The notes under the pieces are model-generated. The model saw nothing but the letters and a program-made list of their open reading frames with translations. It had not been told where the DNA came from and made no database searches. 64,000 nt of DNA from assembly GCF_040654195.1 (NCBI RefSeq), contig NZ_JBFAHM010000004.1, forward strand, positions 372,001 through 436,000, in the 5' to 3' direction. Below, piece after piece: positions 34,020 to 41,966 of the stretch (position 1 is its first letter; every line of letters begins with the position of its first letter). The stretch is from Hamadaea sp013361475. GTDB taxonomy: Bacteria > Actinomycetota > Actinomycetes > Mycobacteriales > Micromonosporaceae. Made by a program: the position numbers and the translations under genes.

Positions 34020-34099
34020 CGTACGTACGTTACGAAACGGCCATTTCACGCATCCGCTGCGGTAAACCGGGTGACCCCGGCGTACGCCCTGGATAGGGT
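34020..34099. promoter_or_regulatory. Control region between the MFS fusion and GNAT genes
   Basis: CGTACGTACG and GTTACGAAAC-like dyads at 34021-34038 could bind a TetR regulator of the exporter. On the plus strand GTGACC (34071-34076) and TAGGGT (34094-34099) are 17 bases apart, and the GTG start of the GNAT gene follows after 6 bases, so that gene is probably leaderless. Confidence 0.45.
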
Positions 34100-34105
34100 C
34101 GGGCG

Positions 34106-34612
34106 GTGCCCGAACTTCAGCGTCTTGATCAGCGTCACGCCCCGGCGGTGCTCGCCTTCGAAGCGGCCAACCGCAGCTACTTCGCGGCCAGTGTCCCCGA
34201 CCGAGGCGATGACTATTTCGCCGAGTTCGCCGACCGGTTCGAGGCCCTGCTGAAGGAGCAGGATGCGGGCATCTCCGCCTTCCACGTGCTCGTCGACGAC
34301 GACGGTTCCGTGCTGGGCCGGTTCAATCTGATGGACCTCGTCGACCACGGGGCGGACCTCGGCTATCGGGTCGCGCAGGCGGCCGCCGGGCGGGGCTTGG
34401 CCACGGCGACCGTTCTGGAGCTCTGCGACCTCGCGGCCGACCGGCATGGGCTGCGCACCTTGCGGGCAGCCACCTCGCATCGCAACATCGCTTCTCAGCG
34501 AGTGCTGGTCAAGGCCGGCTTCGTCGAGGTAGGCCCGGCGGACCCGGCCGACCTCAGCGGCGAACCGGGCACCTGGTATCAGCGGGAGCTGGGAACTTCG
34601 ACGGTGATGTGA
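34106..34612 (+). CDS. GNAT-family N-acetyltransferase (RimJ/RimL-like)
   Basis: 168 residues from GTG. The GNAT core is visible: HVLVDDDGSVLGRFNLMDLV (strands 2-4), ADLGYRVAQAAAGRGLATAT (the acetyl-CoA pyrophosphate loop, about residues 89-108) and AATSHRNIASQRVLVKAGFV (about 121-140). The form R-A-A-T-S-H-x-N-x-A-S is typical of the ribosomal-protein-type branch. The substrate cannot be told. The last 34 bp overlap the end of the nitrilase-type gene on the other strand. Confidence 0.88.
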   Translation: MPELQRLDQRHAPAVLAFEAANRSYFAASVPDRGDDYFAEFADRFEALLKEQDAGISAFHVLVDDDGSVLGRFNLMDLVDHGADLGYRVAQAAAGRGLATATVLELCDLAADRHGLRTLRAATSHRNIASQRVLVKAGFVEVGPADPADLSGEPGTWYQRELGTSTVM

Positions 34613-35316
34613 CCCATGGTCAGCGATGGGACCTGGGCGACGACGTCGCCGTCGGGGTTGATCGCGCAGGTCGGGCCGTAGCCGATGTGACTGGTGCCGC
34701 GCTCCCCCGTGACGTCGGCGGAGACGAGCCACATCCCCGTTTCGCGTACGCGTCGAGTGCGGATCTCGTTGTGCCGCTCGCGCCAACTCTCGGCACTGGC
34801 GCGGCGGATCATGTTCTGCGCGGGCAACAGCAGCAGGTCCGCGCCTTGGGCGGCGACTGCGGCGGCGGCTTCGGGGAACTGGGCGTCGAAGCAGATGTTG
34901 ATCCCGAAGCGTACGCCCCGGCGGTCGAAGACCGGGTAGGCGTCGCCGGGGTCGAACAACGCCTCGCCCGGCACCAGATGGGTTTTGCGGTAGTAGCCGG
35001 ACAACTCGCCCCGGTCGAGGACGACCGCCGTGTTGTAGAGGCGATCGCCGGCGCGCTCGACGACGCCGAAGACCAGGGTGACCTCGACCGCTGCGAGGCG
35101 ACGCTGGACGGCTGCGAACTCGGCGGACCTCAGGTCGACGGCGTACCGGTTCAGGTGGGCGGCTTCGACGAGGTAGCCCTGCAGGAAGCACTCGGGGAAC
35201 AACAGCAGATCGGCGTCGGCGGCCCGACGGGCGAAGTCTTCGATGCAGGCCAGGGCGGCGTCCACGGCACCGAGGAGTTCCGGCGTCTGGCAGGCCGCCA
35301 CGCGCAGTCCGGTCAC
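34579..35316 (-). CDS. Carbon-nitrogen hydrolase (nitrilase superfamily)
   Basis: 245 residues from GTG at 35316 (VTGLRVAACQTPELLGAVDA). The Glu-Lys-Cys triad is complete: LLFPECFLQGY (about residue 41), YYRKTHLVPGE (about 106) and GINICFDAQFPE (about 141). It should hydrolyse an amide such as an omega-amide or carbamoyl compound in the cytoplasm. The start overlaps the stop of the sigma-PL9 gene (GTGA), so the two are translated together, which is a strange pairing for a pectin sensor. Confidence 0.88.
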   Translation of the reverse strand: MTGLRVAACQTPELLGAVDAALACIEDFARRAADADLLLFPECFLQGYLVEAAHLNRYAVDLRSAEFAAVQRRLAAVEVTLVFGVVERAGDRLYNTAVVLDRGELSGYYRKTHLVPGEALFDPGDAYPVFDRRGVRFGINICFDAQFPEAAAAVAAQGADLLLLPAQNMIRRASAESWRERHNEIRTRRVRETGMWLVSADVTGERGTSHIGYGPTCAINPDGDVVAQVPSLTMGHITVEVPSSR

Positions 35317-37430
35317 GAGGTCCTCATGGGCGCGCCGATCGCCGGGTCGCGGGTGTTGGTGAGGAAGTCCGTGGCGGGGAGCTTGCCGTCGGCCCGGCGG
35401 GGTCCCTGCGCCGTGCGCGGATCGCTCTGCCGCAGCGTGCTGGTGGTCCAACCGGACTGATTCCACGAGTTGGCGTCCTCGACGGCGACGTCGGCCAGCA
35501 CGGCGTCCCGGTTGTTGGCCAGGGCGAGATTGTGGGAGAACTGGGCGGCGGAGTAGAAGAACGCGAATCCGTCCTTGGCGTTGCGGTACGCGGTGTTGTG
35601 GCTCAGCCGCAGCCCGCCTCGGTTCGCGCTCTCGGTGAACCCGTAGCCGGCGTTGTCCCAGGCGGCGCTGTTGGTCACGACGTGGGCCACGGCCGGGGCC
35701 GGATCGCCGCCGCCGAGCCGGAAACCGTTGCCGGATCCGATCACTGCTTGCGTGGCGTCGTGCCAGAGGTCTCGGCCGTTGGCGTACGCCCAGCTGCGGT
35801 CGACGGTCACCGGGGAGGTGAACTCGTGCAGGTCGAAGCCGTCGTCGACGTTGGACCAGAACCGGCAGCCGCGGACGGTGTTGCCGGTGCCGGAGCCGTA
35901 TTTGAAGGCGAGCCCGTCGGCGGCCGCGCCGGTGTCGTGGTTGCGGTAGAAGTCGCTGTCGAGGACCTGGTTGCCGGTGGTGCCGTCGCCGCGCAGCATC
36001 AGCCCGGTGCCGTTGTTGTCGTGGAAGGACACTCCGGTGAAGACGACCGAGCGGCAGCCCACGCACACGTACGCGTGGGTCGGCGCGTTACGGATCTCCA
36101 GTCCCCGGATCGTCCAGTACGCGGCCCGCTGGGTGACGAACCAGTCGGTGTGCGGGACGGCGGTGGCGTCGAAGACGGGGTGTTCCCCGGCGGCGCTGGT
36201 CAGGGTGATGCGCTTCTGGGCCGTTCCGTTGGTGGCGATCTCGACGGATTCGGCCGGGCGATACGTGCCGCCCCGGACGATGATCGTCTGACCGGGGCGC
36301 ACGACGGAGACCGCTTTGGCCAGGGTCGCGTACGGGTGGGCCTGGGTTCCGTCGCCGTCGTCGTCGCCGCCGGGTGCCAGGTAGATCTGACCGGTCGCGG
36401 CGCTCGGCGTACTCGTCGGTGCGGGCGGAACCGACGACGGTGCGGTGGAGACCGTCGGGGCGGAACCGGCGATGGGCGGGTTGGCCGTGGGCGGATCCTC
36501 CGGAGTGGGCGACGGGAGCAGCACGATCGCGGCCGTGACCGCGGCCGCCGCGGTCGCCCCGGCCGTGATCGTGGCGGCGGGCTTGGCGGTCAGCAGCTGC
36601 CAGGCGCGGGCGAGCAGCCCCGCCGGTGCGAACGGGCCGCTCGCCGCCTGGGCGATCGCGGTGGCGAGGCCGCCGGCGATCGGGAGCAGGCCGATCTGAG
36701 CGAGCGCGACGTCGTCAGGGGCGAGCCGGCCCGCGACGATGCACTGTGGGCAGTCGCGGACGTGGCGGTGCAGCCGTTTGACCCAGCGGGAGTCGGCCCG
36801 GCCGTCCCAGCCCTGGGCGGCCGACTGCAGTCCGGCGCAGCGGGGCATGGCCCGCCAGGCGGCCAGGATGAGGCGCGCGCGGTCCAGGTGGGCGCGCATG
36901 CGCTGGATCCGTACGCCGGTGTGCGCGACGGTGATGCCGAGGGTGGCCGCGATGTCGGCCCGGCTGAGCCCGCCGAGCAGTTCCTGCCACCACAGGGCGA
37001 GGATGCGGCGGTCCTCGCCATCGAGCCAGCGGGTCGCCTCGCGGACGGCGTTGCGCTGCCCGGCGAGGCGGGCTCGGGTGATGGCGTCGTCGACGAAGTC
37101 GGCCTCGGGGTCGGGCTGGTCGTCGGCCTCCTGCCAGACGTCGAGGCGGTAGGGCGTGCGCCGGGACCGTTCGCGTTCCCGGATCTGGCGGACGGCGATC
37201 GCGACGAGCCAGGATCGGAAGCTCTCGGGTTCGCGCAGTCCGTGCAGTCCTTGGACCGCGCGCAGCATCGTCTCCTGGACGACGTCGTCGACGTCGGGGT
37301 GGCCGTCGAGGGCGCGGCCGACGATGTTGTAGACCAGCGGCAGATGACCGGTGAGCAACTCGGCGAGGGCCTGCCGGTCTCCGTCACGGGCGGCGACGAC
37401 CTGCGTGGTGTCCGCGAGCACGGGCGACAT
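35313..37430 (-). CDS. ECF sigma factor fused through a membrane segment to a PL9-like beta-helix
   Basis: 705 residues from ATG at 37430; a GTG at 37445 is the alternative. Residues 8-95 are sigma region 2 (HPDVDDVVQETMLRAVQGL), about 125-185 region 4 (LSRADIAATLGITVAHTGVR). HRHVRDCPQC near 225-232 matches the HxxxCxxC pattern of zinc anti-sigma domains. A membrane segment sits near 285-305 (GATAAAAVTAAIVLLP), then a Pro/Thr/Ser linker. From about 350 a right-handed beta-helix begins: IYLAPGGDDDGDGTQAHPYA, IIVRGGTYRPAESVEI, DDGFDLHEF near 532, as in family 9 pectate lyases. The regulator would thus carry its own anti-sigma-like part and an external pectin-binding or cleaving sensor. Divergent from a pectinesterase. 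Confidence 0.9.
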   Translation of the reverse strand: MSPVLADTTQVVAARDGDRQALAELLTGHLPLVYNIVGRALDGHPDVDDVVQETMLRAVQGLHGLREPESFRSWLVAIAVRQIRERERSRRTPYRLDVWQEADDQPDPEADFVDDAITRARLAGQRNAVREATRWLDGEDRRILALWWQELLGGLSRADIAATLGITVAHTGVRIQRMRAHLDRARLILAAWRAMPRCAGLQSAAQGWDGRADSRWVKRLHRHVRDCPQCIVAGRLAPDDVALAQIGLLPIAGGLATAIAQAASGPFAPAGLLARAWQLLTAKPAATITAGATAAAAVTAAIVLLPSPTPEDPPTANPPIAGSAPTVSTAPSSVPPAPTSTPSAATGQIYLAPGGDDDGDGTQAHPYATLAKAVSVVRPGQTIIVRGGTYRPAESVEIATNGTAQKRITLTSAAGEHPVFDATAVPHTDWFVTQRAAYWTIRGLEIRNAPTHAYVCVGCRSVVFTGVSFHDNNGTGLMLRGDGTTGNQVLDSDFYRNHDTGAAADGLAFKYGSGTGNTVRGCRFWSNVDDGFDLHEFTSPVTVDRSWAYANGRDLWHDATQAVIGSGNGFRLGGGDPAPAVAHVVTNSAAWDNAGYGFTESANRGGLRLSHNTAYRNAKDGFAFFYSAAQFSHNLALANNRDAVLADVAVEDANSWNQSGWTTSTLRQSDPRTAQGPRRADGKLPATDFLTNTRDPAIGAPMRTS

Positions 37431-37572
37431 CGTGGCGCGCCGCACGTCGCGCTGTCAAGACATCTACCAGTGACGATTTTCTCCGGACCGGCGACAAAAT
37501 TGTTATGGGTTCCCGGACCGGCCCGTCTCCTGATCGACACCGCTCCACGGATCGTCCCAGGAGGACCCATCC
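37431..37572. promoter_or_regulatory. Divergent control region, sigma-PL9 gene and pectinesterase operon
   Basis: This is the only space from which the sigma fusion and the pectinesterase-lyase pair can be started. It is AT-richer than its surroundings in CGACAAAATTGTTATGGG (37489-37506). No LacI box or clear sigma-70 pair was found, which leaves room for an ECF-type promoter used by the fused sigma factor. AGGAGG at 37559-37564 is the ribosome-binding site of the pectinesterase. Confidence 0.4.
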
Positions 37573-39066
37573 ATGAACACCTCACGATCGCCTGGCGGAC
37601 GCCCATCCGCCCGGTACCGCCGTCCGCTGGTGGCCCTGGCCACCGCCGTCCTCGGACTGGCCGCCGGATTCATGCTGATCACGATGCCCGCGGCCGAGGC
37701 GGCGGTGGCACCGGTGAACGGTGGCGTGTACACGCTCGCCTCCGGCGCCAGCGGCAAGTGCATCGACGTCGTCGCGGCCGGCACCGGCAACGGCGCCCTG
37801 CTGCAGCAGCTGGCCTGCAACACCGCCGCGACCGACATGCAGTTCAAGGCCGTCAGCCAGTCCGGCGGCTACGGACTGGTCAACACCAACAGCGGCAAGT
37901 GCGTCGACGTGCCGTACGCGGACACCACCAGCGGCATCCAGTTGTGGCAGTGGACCTGCGGCGCGAGCACGAACCAGACGTGGACGTTCACCGCGTCGAC
38001 GGCCGCCAGCGGCAAGTACCTCATCAGGAGCGTCGCCACCGGCCTGTGCGTGTCCGACAAGGACGGCTCCACCTCCGGCGGCAACCCGATCATCCAGGAA
38101 CCCTGCTCCGACATCGCCCGCATGCAGTGGTCGTTCACCTACGTCACCGGAACGACCTCCGGCCCGACTGCCACCGCCGGTACGCCCACCGTCGCGGCCG
38201 ACGGCACCGGCCGCTACCGCACGGTGCAGGCCGCGGTCGACGCGGTTCCGGCGAACAACACCAGCCGGGTCGTGATCACGATCAAGGCCGGGACCTACCG
38301 GGAGATCGTGACCGTGCCGGCGAACAAGCCCTACATCACGCTGCAGGGGCTGGGGTCGTCGGCGGGCAACACGGTCATCGTCAACAACCACTACGCCGGG
38401 GCGTACGGTACCTCCGGCAGCGCGACCGTGTTCGCGTACGGGCACGACTTCGTCGCCACCAACCTGACGATCTCCAACGACTTCGACGAAAGCTCGGTCA
38501 CCTCGGGTCAGCAGGCCGTCGCGTTGCACCTCAACGCCGACCGCGCGGTGCTGTCGAACGTACGCCTGCTCGGCGACCAGGACACCTTCCTGGTCAACGA
38601 CGCGACCCGGGCGTACGTGAAGAACTCCTACATCGAAGGCACCGTCGACTTCATCTTCGGCGGCGGCACGATCGTGTTCGACGGCTGCAGCATCTACGAG
38701 AAGCGCTCGACCGGCGGTCCGATCACCGCCGCGAGCACGGCGGCGACGAAGACCTACGGCTTCCTGTTCTACAAGTCGACCATCACCGGCGCGACCAACA
38801 ACACGACCCAGCTCGGCCGGCCGTGGCGGCAGGACGCCCAGGTGCTCTATCGGGAGTCGTCGCTGAGCGCGACCATCGCCACCGGTCAGCCCTGGACCAA
38901 CATGTCCACCAACACCTGGCAGAACGCCCGGTTCCGGGAATACAAGAACACCGGCTCCGGCGCGACCGTCAACAGCAACCGCCCGCAGCTGTCCGACTCG
39001 CAGGCCGCCACCTACACCCCGCAGAAGTACCTGGCCGGTTCCGACGGCTGGAACCCGATCTCGTGA
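37573..39066 (+). CDS. Secreted pectinesterase (CE8) with N-terminal ricin-type lectin module
   Basis: 497 residues. Signal peptide at residues 1-43 (RRPLVALATAVLGLAAGFML, cut near AEA-AV). Residues 44-190 form a ricin-B/CBM13 module with three QxW-type repeats (QFKAV, NQTWTF, QWSFTY). After a Thr/Ala linker the CE8 domain starts at VAADGTGRYRTVQAAVDAVP. Catalytic blocks are LLGDQDTFL, EGTVDFIFG and LGRPWR. The enzyme removes methyl esters from pectin, preparing it for the lyase encoded 11 bp downstream. A strong AGGAGG precedes the ATG. Confidence 0.94.
   Translation: MNTSRSPGGRPSARYRRPLVALATAVLGLAAGFMLITMPAAEAAVAPVNGGVYTLASGASGKCIDVVAAGTGNGALLQQLACNTAATDMQFKAVSQSGGYGLVNTNSGKCVDVPYADTTSGIQLWQWTCGASTNQTWTFTASTAASGKYLIRSVATGLCVSDKDGSTSGGNPIIQEPCSDIARMQWSFTYVTGTTSGPTATAGTPTVAADGTGRYRTVQAAVDAVPANNTSRVVITIKAGTYREIVTVPANKPYITLQGLGSSAGNTVIVNNHYAGAYGTSGSATVFAYGHDFVATNLTISNDFDESSVTSGQQAVALHLNADRAVLSNVRLLGDQDTFLVNDATRAYVKNSYIEGTVDFIFGGGTIVFDGCSIYEKRSTGGPITAASTAATKTYGFLFYKSTITGATNNTTQLGRPWRQDAQVLYRESSLSATIATGQPWTNMSTNTWQNARFREYKNTGSGATVNSNRPQLSDSQAATYTPQKYLAGSDGWNPIS
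37696..38150 (+). repeat. 455-bp ricin-module duplication, copy 1
   Basis: Read base by base, this stretch differs from 39165-39619 at two positions only, both synonymous (GTG/GTC context in VYTLAS and CAGACG/CAGACC before TGG). It covers the end of the signal peptide and the whole ricin module. Confidence 0.95.
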
Positions 39067-39077
39067 AGGAGCCCGTG

Positions 39078-40535
39078 ATGCTGAAGAAACGCTTCATCGC
39101 CGGTCTGGCGGCCGCGGTGTGCACGGTCGCCGCCGGGATCATGCTGATCACGGTGCCGATGGCGGAGGCGGCGGTGGCACCGGTGAACGGTGGCGTCTAC
39201 ACGCTCGCCTCCGGCGCCAGCGGCAAGTGCATCGACGTCGTCGCGGCCGGCACCGGCAACGGCGCCCTGCTGCAGCAGCTGGCCTGCAACACCGCCGCGA
39301 CCGACATGCAGTTCAAGGCCGTCAGCCAGTCCGGCGGCTACGGACTGGTCAACACCAACAGCGGCAAGTGCGTCGACGTGCCGTACGCGGACACCACCAG
39401 CGGCATCCAGTTGTGGCAGTGGACCTGCGGCGCGAGCACGAACCAGACCTGGACGTTCACCGCGTCGACGGCCGCCAGCGGCAAGTACCTCATCAGGAGC
39501 GTCGCCACCGGCCTGTGCGTGTCCGACAAGGACGGCTCCACCTCCGGCGGCAACCCGATCATCCAGGAACCCTGCTCCGACATCGCCCGCATGCAGTGGT
39601 CGTTCACCTACGTCACCGGGGCCACGGCCTCACCGACGGCCGGTGGGCGTACGTGGTCGAACACGGCCGACGGGTTCGCCGCGGGCACGACCGGTGGCGC
39701 GGGCGGCACGACGGTCACCGTCACCAACCAGGCCGACCTGGTGAAGTACGCCGCCGCGAGTGCGGCGTACGTGATCCGGGTCAGCGGCACGATCACGGTC
39801 ACCCCGTACGGCTACGAGATCCCGATCGCGTCGAACAAGACGATCATCGGCGTCGGGACCTCCGGGCAGATCAAGAACGGCGGCCTGCACCTGAACCCCG
39901 GCACCCGCAATGTGATCATCCGAAACCTGACCATCGGCGACACGAAGATGGCTTCGGACGACCCCGACGACAAGGACTTCGACTACGACGGCATCCAGAT
40001 GGACACCGCCGACCACATCTGGATCGACCACAACAGGATCCACGACACCAACGACGGGCTCATCGACAGCCGCCTGGACACCACGTACCTGACGGTGTCG
40101 TGGAACGTGCTCAGCAACACCAACAAGGCGTTCGGCATCGGCTGGACGAGCAACGTGACGGCGCGGATGACGATCCACCACAACTGGATCCACGACACCA
40201 ACCAGCGCAACCCCAGCACCGACAACGTCGCGTACGCGCACCTTTACAACAACTACATGCAGAACATCACGTCCTACGGGAACCTCTCCCGGGGCGCGAC
40301 CAAGATGGTGCTGGAGAACAGCTACTTCGAGAACGTGGCGAACCCGTACTACAACGACACGTCCGCCGCGCAGCTCAAGCAGTCCGGCAGCATCCTGGTG
40401 AACTGCTCCGGCAAGGTCCAGACCAACGGCTCGGCGTTCACGCCGTCGAGCTTCTACTCGTACACGCTCGACTCGGCGGCCAGCGTGCCGTCGTTGTTGC
40501 GCACGTACGCGGGTCCGCAGGCGAACATCGCCTGA
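39078..40535 (+). CDS. Secreted pectate lyase (PL1) with N-terminal ricin-type lectin module
   Basis: 485 residues from ATG at 39078, with GAAGGAG six bases upstream; a GTG directly before is less likely. Signal peptide about 1-30 (FIAGLAAAVCTVAAGIMLIT). The ricin module is the same as in the preceding gene, residue for residue. The PL1 beta-helix follows: IASNKTIIGVGTSGQI, DHIWIDHNRIHDTNDGLID, ITIHHNWIHDT-type strands and AHLYNNYMQN. The catalytic-loop sequence is QRNPSTDN, where many PL1 enzymes have RxPxxR; the second Arg is absent. It should cleave polygalacturonate by beta-elimination outside the cell. Same operon as the pectinesterase. Confidence 0.92.
   Translation: MLKKRFIAGLAAAVCTVAAGIMLITVPMAEAAVAPVNGGVYTLASGASGKCIDVVAAGTGNGALLQQLACNTAATDMQFKAVSQSGGYGLVNTNSGKCVDVPYADTTSGIQLWQWTCGASTNQTWTFTASTAASGKYLIRSVATGLCVSDKDGSTSGGNPIIQEPCSDIARMQWSFTYVTGATASPTAGGRTWSNTADGFAAGTTGGAGGTTVTVTNQADLVKYAAASAAYVIRVSGTITVTPYGYEIPIASNKTIIGVGTSGQIKNGGLHLNPGTRNVIIRNLTIGDTKMASDDPDDKDFDYDGIQMDTADHIWIDHNRIHDTNDGLIDSRLDTTYLTVSWNVLSNTNKAFGIGWTSNVTARMTIHHNWIHDTNQRNPSTDNVAYAHLYNNYMQNITSYGNLSRGATKMVLENSYFENVANPYYNDTSAAQLKQSGSILVNCSGKVQTNGSAFTPSSFYSYTLDSAASVPSLLRTYAGPQANIA
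39165..39619 (+). repeat. 455-bp ricin-module duplication, copy 2
   Basis: Second copy of the element at 37696-38150, 1,469 bp downstream, 99.6% identical by eye. The catalytic parts of the two genes are unrelated. Confidence 0.95.
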
Positions 40536-40541
40536 TCTGTT

Positions 40542-40582
40542 CCGGTGGGGTCGCAAGACATGGGCGCACGCGACCCCACCGG
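40542..40582. terminator. Hairpin ending the pectinesterase-lyase operon
   Basis: CCGGTGGGGTCGC (40542-40554) pairs with GCGACCCCACCGG (40570-40582). It lies 6 bp after the lyase stop and touches the stop of the convergent DUF2236 gene. Confidence 0.8.
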
Positions 40583-41455
40583 TCACCCGGTTCCCTCGTC
40601 CGGCGTCTGGCCCGGCCGGGCCGCACCGGCGACGGCGACCGATCGCTCCGCCCGGGCCATCGCACTGCGGTAGAGCGGGCCCTCGAAGACTCGGCGGGGC
40701 ACCACCCGCATCGCGTGCCGCAGGGCGTACGCCGAAGCGGTCGCGGACAAGTCGGTGGTCGGCAGCCCTGGCATCAGGTAGAGGCGGCGCGCCCACCGAG
40801 GCAGCAGGCTGACCCCGAGCGCGCTGAAACTCCACCAGGCGAACCGCACCGGCGTCAGGCCCAGCCCGTACGGCATGGGCGGCGAGACGAGGAACCGCAG
40901 CACCTCCAGCGCGCCCGGAGTCGTCGCCAGCTGTGGTCGCATCGTGGCGTAATACTCGGCCACGTCGGCGGCCGTGCCGGGCACCGCCTCCGGGTCCAGC
41001 CCGACGAGCGCCGCCGCCCGGCGCTGCTCGGTGTAGTAGCCGTCGACCTCGTCGGCGGTGAGCCCCAGGCCGGCCCGCTGGGCGGTGGTGACGAACGAGT
41101 CGACCTCGGTGACGTGCACCCAGCGCAGCAGTTCGGGGTCGTCGGCCCGGAACGTCTCACCGGTCTCCGGGTCGACGGCGGTCATGGCGGCGTGGATCGC
41201 GCGGACCCGCCGACCGGCCGCCTCGGCCTGGGCGGTCGTCCCGTAGACGACCGTGGCGACATAGGTGATGGTGCGCTGGAGGCGACCCCAGGGGTCGTGC
41301 TTGAAGTCGGAGTTCTGCATGACGCCGGCGATCGCGCGGGGGTGCAGCGCCTGCAACAGCAGCGCCCGGGGCGCGGAGATCAACAGGATCGGGTCGGCGT
41401 GCACCCGCCACGTGATCGACTCCGGGCCGAACAGGCCTACGTCGCCAGCCATCAT
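40583..41455 (-). CDS. DUF2236/MpaB-like oxygenase family protein
   Basis: 290 residues from the first of two adjacent ATGs (41455). The frame stays open upstream but that part is low-complexity. Family blocks are SAPRALLLQALHPRAIAGVM (about residues 29-48), FKHDPWGRLQRTITYVATVV (about 53-72, with the conserved His) and RWVHVTEVDSFV (about 115). DUF2236 includes latex-clearing protein and MpaB-type heme enzymes. Histidines at LHPRA and WVHVT are candidate heme ligands. The substrate is unknown. Confidence 0.85.
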   Translation of the reverse strand: MMAGDVGLFGPESITWRVHADPILLISAPRALLLQALHPRAIAGVMQNSDFKHDPWGRLQRTITYVATVVYGTTAQAEAAGRRVRAIHAAMTAVDPETGETFRADDPELLRWVHVTEVDSFVTTAQRAGLGLTADEVDGYYTEQRRAAALVGLDPEAVPGTAADVAEYYATMRPQLATTPGALEVLRFLVSPPMPYGLGLTPVRFAWWSFSALGVSLLPRWARRLYLMPGLPTTDLSATASAYALRHAMRVVPRRVFEGPLYRSAMARAERSVAVAGAARPGQTPDEGTG

Positions 41456-41495
41456 CCGAGCGTACGCCGGTCGCCCGAGGCCGGTCGCGATCGTC

Positions 41496-41825
41496 TCAGC
41501 GAGGCTCGGCGGGTTTGCCGTTGGCGGTGGCGGCGGCGATGAGCGCGGTGACTCCGCCGATGAGGATCGGGCAGCCGATCGACAGCAGACTGAGCACACC
41601 GAGGATCACGAGCACCACTCCGGCGAAGCCGAGCAGTCCTCGACGGTGTGCCCGGCGCCGGTCGACGGCGTACGCACACAACACCATCGAGACCCCGAGC
41701 GCGGCGAGCACCCACCACAGTGGCGCGTCACCCTGGCCGCGCATGATCACGACGTACGCGGTCAGCATGACCGCCGAAGTCACGGCGGCGATCGCCGCCA
41801 GCAGATCCCATCGACGCCCCACCAT
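41496..41825 (-). CDS. Small four-segment membrane protein
   Basis: 109 residues, four hydrophobic segments (about residues 8-26, 37-54, 65-83, 85-103) and little else. No family recognised. TACCCT (minus strand, 41829-41834) lies 3 bases before the ATG and 6 before a GTG at 41822, so a leaderless start at that GTG is possible. It shares its upstream region with the pectate lyase gene. Confidence 0.65.
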   Translation of the reverse strand: MVGRRWDLLAAIAAVTSAVMLTAYVVIMRGQGDAPLWWVLAALGVSMVLCAYAVDRRRAHRRGLLGFAGVVLVILGVLSLLSIGCPILIGGVTALIAAATANGKPAEPR

Positions 41826-41846
41826 TCGAGGGTAGGCGACGTGTCG

Positions 41847-41898
41847 TTGACAAATTCGAAATACATCGATACCGTACTCGCTTAGGAAAGCGCTTTCC
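41847..41898 (+). promoter_or_regulatory. Pectate lyase promoter with LacI-family operator
   Basis: TTGACA (41847-41852) and TACCGT (41870-41875) are exactly 17 bases apart. GGAAAGCGCTTTCC (41885-41898), a perfect 14-bp palindrome with the central CG typical of LacI-family sites, sits just after the expected transcription start. A LacI-type repressor released by a pectin oligosaccharide would fit. No LacI gene lies in the window. Confidence 0.75.
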
Positions 41899-41966
41899 AA
41901 TACCAACACCGCCCCTGCGCGCCCACGCATTGGCGGACGGCGCGCAGATCCCACCGGAGGTCATTC

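Noticed and set aside
35532..39077. A plus-strand frame that would extend the second lectin-lyase gene upstream through the sigma gene
   Set aside because: The upstream part is antisense to the sigma fusion and out of frame with the pectinesterase. A good ribosome-binding site and signal peptide fix the start at 39078.
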